DNA from: a virus
Virus record (IMG/VR): IMGVR_UViG_3300009184_000086
Span: 1 to 40,749 of that record
DNA: 40,749 nt
Direction: 5' to 3' (one strand)
In this document: positions 40,119 through 40,749 of the stretch, piece after piece
How the letters are laid out: the number at the start of each line of letters is the position of its first letter
Position numbering within the stretch: position 1 is the first letter of the stretch
Notes under the pieces: generated by a model
What the model saw: the letters and a program-made list of their open reading frames with translations, nothing else
Database searches by the model: none
What the model was told of the DNA's origin: nothing
Position numbers and translations under genes: made by a program

Positions 40119-40305
40119 CACTCTACGCTTTGACGCTAGGAGTGTGTACGGCCGCGTAGTTTATTACCCGGCCAACGCCGAAGCAATGGCAATTTGCAAG
40201 GTTGCCGGGCTTAAGACACTGGACACTTACAAACTCAATACGCTAAATTCTGTTTTTCAAGTTGAAGTAACAGAGCGCGCTTTGGAAGGGGCCGGGTATG
40301 TCTAA
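40111..40305 (+). CDS. Hypothetical protein, right-end operon
   Basis: 64 aa from the ATG at 40111 (starting SNTLRFDARSVYG). A start 12 bases earlier is possible but breaks the repeated junction. Alpha/beta, no membrane segment. It ends GAGYV and overlaps the next gene by eight bases (ATGTCTAA at 40298-40305). GTGAGTCGG upstream acts as ribosome site. Confidence 0.6.
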   Translation: MSNTLRFDARSVYGRVVYYPANAEAMAICKVAGLKTLDTYKLNTLNSVFQVEVTERALEGAGYV

Positions 40306-40636
40306 AATCACCTTCAAAGTAAAAACGCATAGCGGCGAAGAAGAGCGTACAGGCAAACTTGTAGCGCATCCGCTTTTCCCGGGGATTGAGTTTGTCCTAC
40401 ATAGGCCGCTAGTGGGTAAAGAAGATAGTGGATGGAGCCTCGCTCATTATGCCAGCGGGTATTTAGTGGGCAGTTCAATCAGCACGCAAGCGGCCGCGCT
40501 GGAAAGTCTAACGCAACATGTCGCGCGCAACTGTAAGAGACTAAATCAGTCACAAGAGGAAGTTTTAAAACTCATGCGCGGGGGGATGGCCCAAGCCGAA
40601 GTTATAAACTCCCGGGAGGCCTCAACATGCGCCTGA
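40298..40636 (+). CDS. Hypothetical protein, right-end operon
   Basis: 112 aa. The ribosome site GGAAGGGG is strong. The middle has LFPGIEFVLHRPL and WSLAHYASGYLVGSS, a pattern found in small phage proteins of unknown role. The C-terminus is a helix with a HVARNCKRL stretch. It overlaps the final partial gene by ten bases. Confidence 0.6.
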   Translation: MSKITFKVKTHSGEEERTGKLVAHPLFPGIEFVLHRPLVGKEDSGWSLAHYASGYLVGSSISTQAAALESLTQHVARNCKRLNQSQEEVLKLMRGGMAQAEVINSREASTCA

Positions 40637-40749
40637 TAATAGATAATGCGCGGGTAAGCCATAGTAACGGCCAGACCGCAAATAAACCTAAGGGATTGAC
40701 CAAAGAGCAACGCAAAACATTGGCGCAAGTCGCGCTATTTGCAGCACTG
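40627..40749 (+). CDS. Partial gene at right edge
   Basis: Begins ATG at 40627 with GGGAGG ten bases before it, the best ribosome site in the cluster. 41 codons are visible (MRLIIDNARVSHSNGQT at the start, TKEQRKTLAQVALFAAL at the end) and it runs off the window with no stop. In a circular genome it would go on from base 1 (see the entry for 1-87). Function unknown. Confidence 0.55.
   Translation, partial: MRLIIDNARVSHSNGQTANKPKGLTKEQRKTLAQVALFAAL

Noticed and set aside
1-40749. CRISPR array, insertion sequence or integrase
   Set aside because: No regularly spaced repeats, transposase or recombinase motifs seen; the tRNA-like remnant alone does not make a prophage.
1-40749. Direct terminal repeats
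   Set aside because: First and last bases share no visible repeat, so T7-like terminal redundancy is not supported from this sequence.

Overview
The window is a complete or nearly complete genome of a tailed dsDNA phage with podovirus (short-tail) organisation, probably a circular or circularly permuted contig. The head genes (terminase, head-to-tail connector portal, Bbp19-like protein, scaffold, BPP-1-type capsid protein, Bbp16-like cement protein) resemble those of Bordetella phage BPP-1 relatives. The tail tube A and B proteins, the gp13/14/15/16-like ejection proteins and the T7-gp17-like fibre N-terminus follow the T7 plan. No phage RNA polymerase, integrase, repressor/integrase pair, DNA ligase or recognisable endolysin is seen. 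A lipoprotein with a lipobox near the holin suggests a Gram-negative host. Promoter-like sites with TTGACA-type -35 boxes suggest transcription by the host sigma-70 enzyme.

Layout. (1) 88-7699, minus strand: a primase-polymerase/RepA-type helicase, an HTH regulator, an orphan adenine-type methyltransferase and about 17 small genes, many joined by 4-base ATGA overlaps. A 557-base gene-free stretch (349-905) next to the primase-helicase gene combines GC-rich hairpins with an AT-rich segment and could be an origin or regulatory region. (2) 7700-7917: divergent control region. (3) 7918-15541, plus strand: a replication/recombination operon with a membrane-anchored winged-helix-like protein, SNF2-type helicase, Rrp5-like small protein, DUF2800 Cas4/RecB-like nuclease, DUF2815 ssDNA-binding protein, family A DNA polymerase and a nucleotide-modification-associated (DUF1599-like) protein. 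(4) 15542-16215: a short non-structural island with convergent hairpins, a holin-like membrane gene, a tRNA-Trp(CCA) lacking 8 bases, and a promoter plus terminator that together define a candidate small RNA of about 110 nt. (5) 39251 down to 16216, minus strand: the late operon, in order terminase small and large subunits, portal, collar-domain protein, an AEP-primase-like protein, Bbp19-like protein, scaffold, capsid, cement, tail tube A and B, four internal/ejection proteins (one of 1933 aa with an HExxH motif), fibre genes and a lysis cassette. (6) 39431-40749, plus strand: five short genes of unknown function that run off the right edge. Three of the junctions share the same ATGTCTAA overlap.

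How it would work. Two divergent early/replication operons leave 7.7-7.9 kb, and the late operon and a small accessory operon diverge from 39.3 kb. The late promoter sits so close to the terminase start that its mRNA would be nearly leaderless. In a circular molecule the right-end operon would run into the left edge and meet the minus-strand gene ending at 88. The most novel elements are the small-RNA unit at 16.1-16.2 kb, the truncated tRNA-Trp beside it, the primase-like gene inside the head module, the metallopeptidase motif in the ejection protein, and the repeated gene-junction cassette at the right end.
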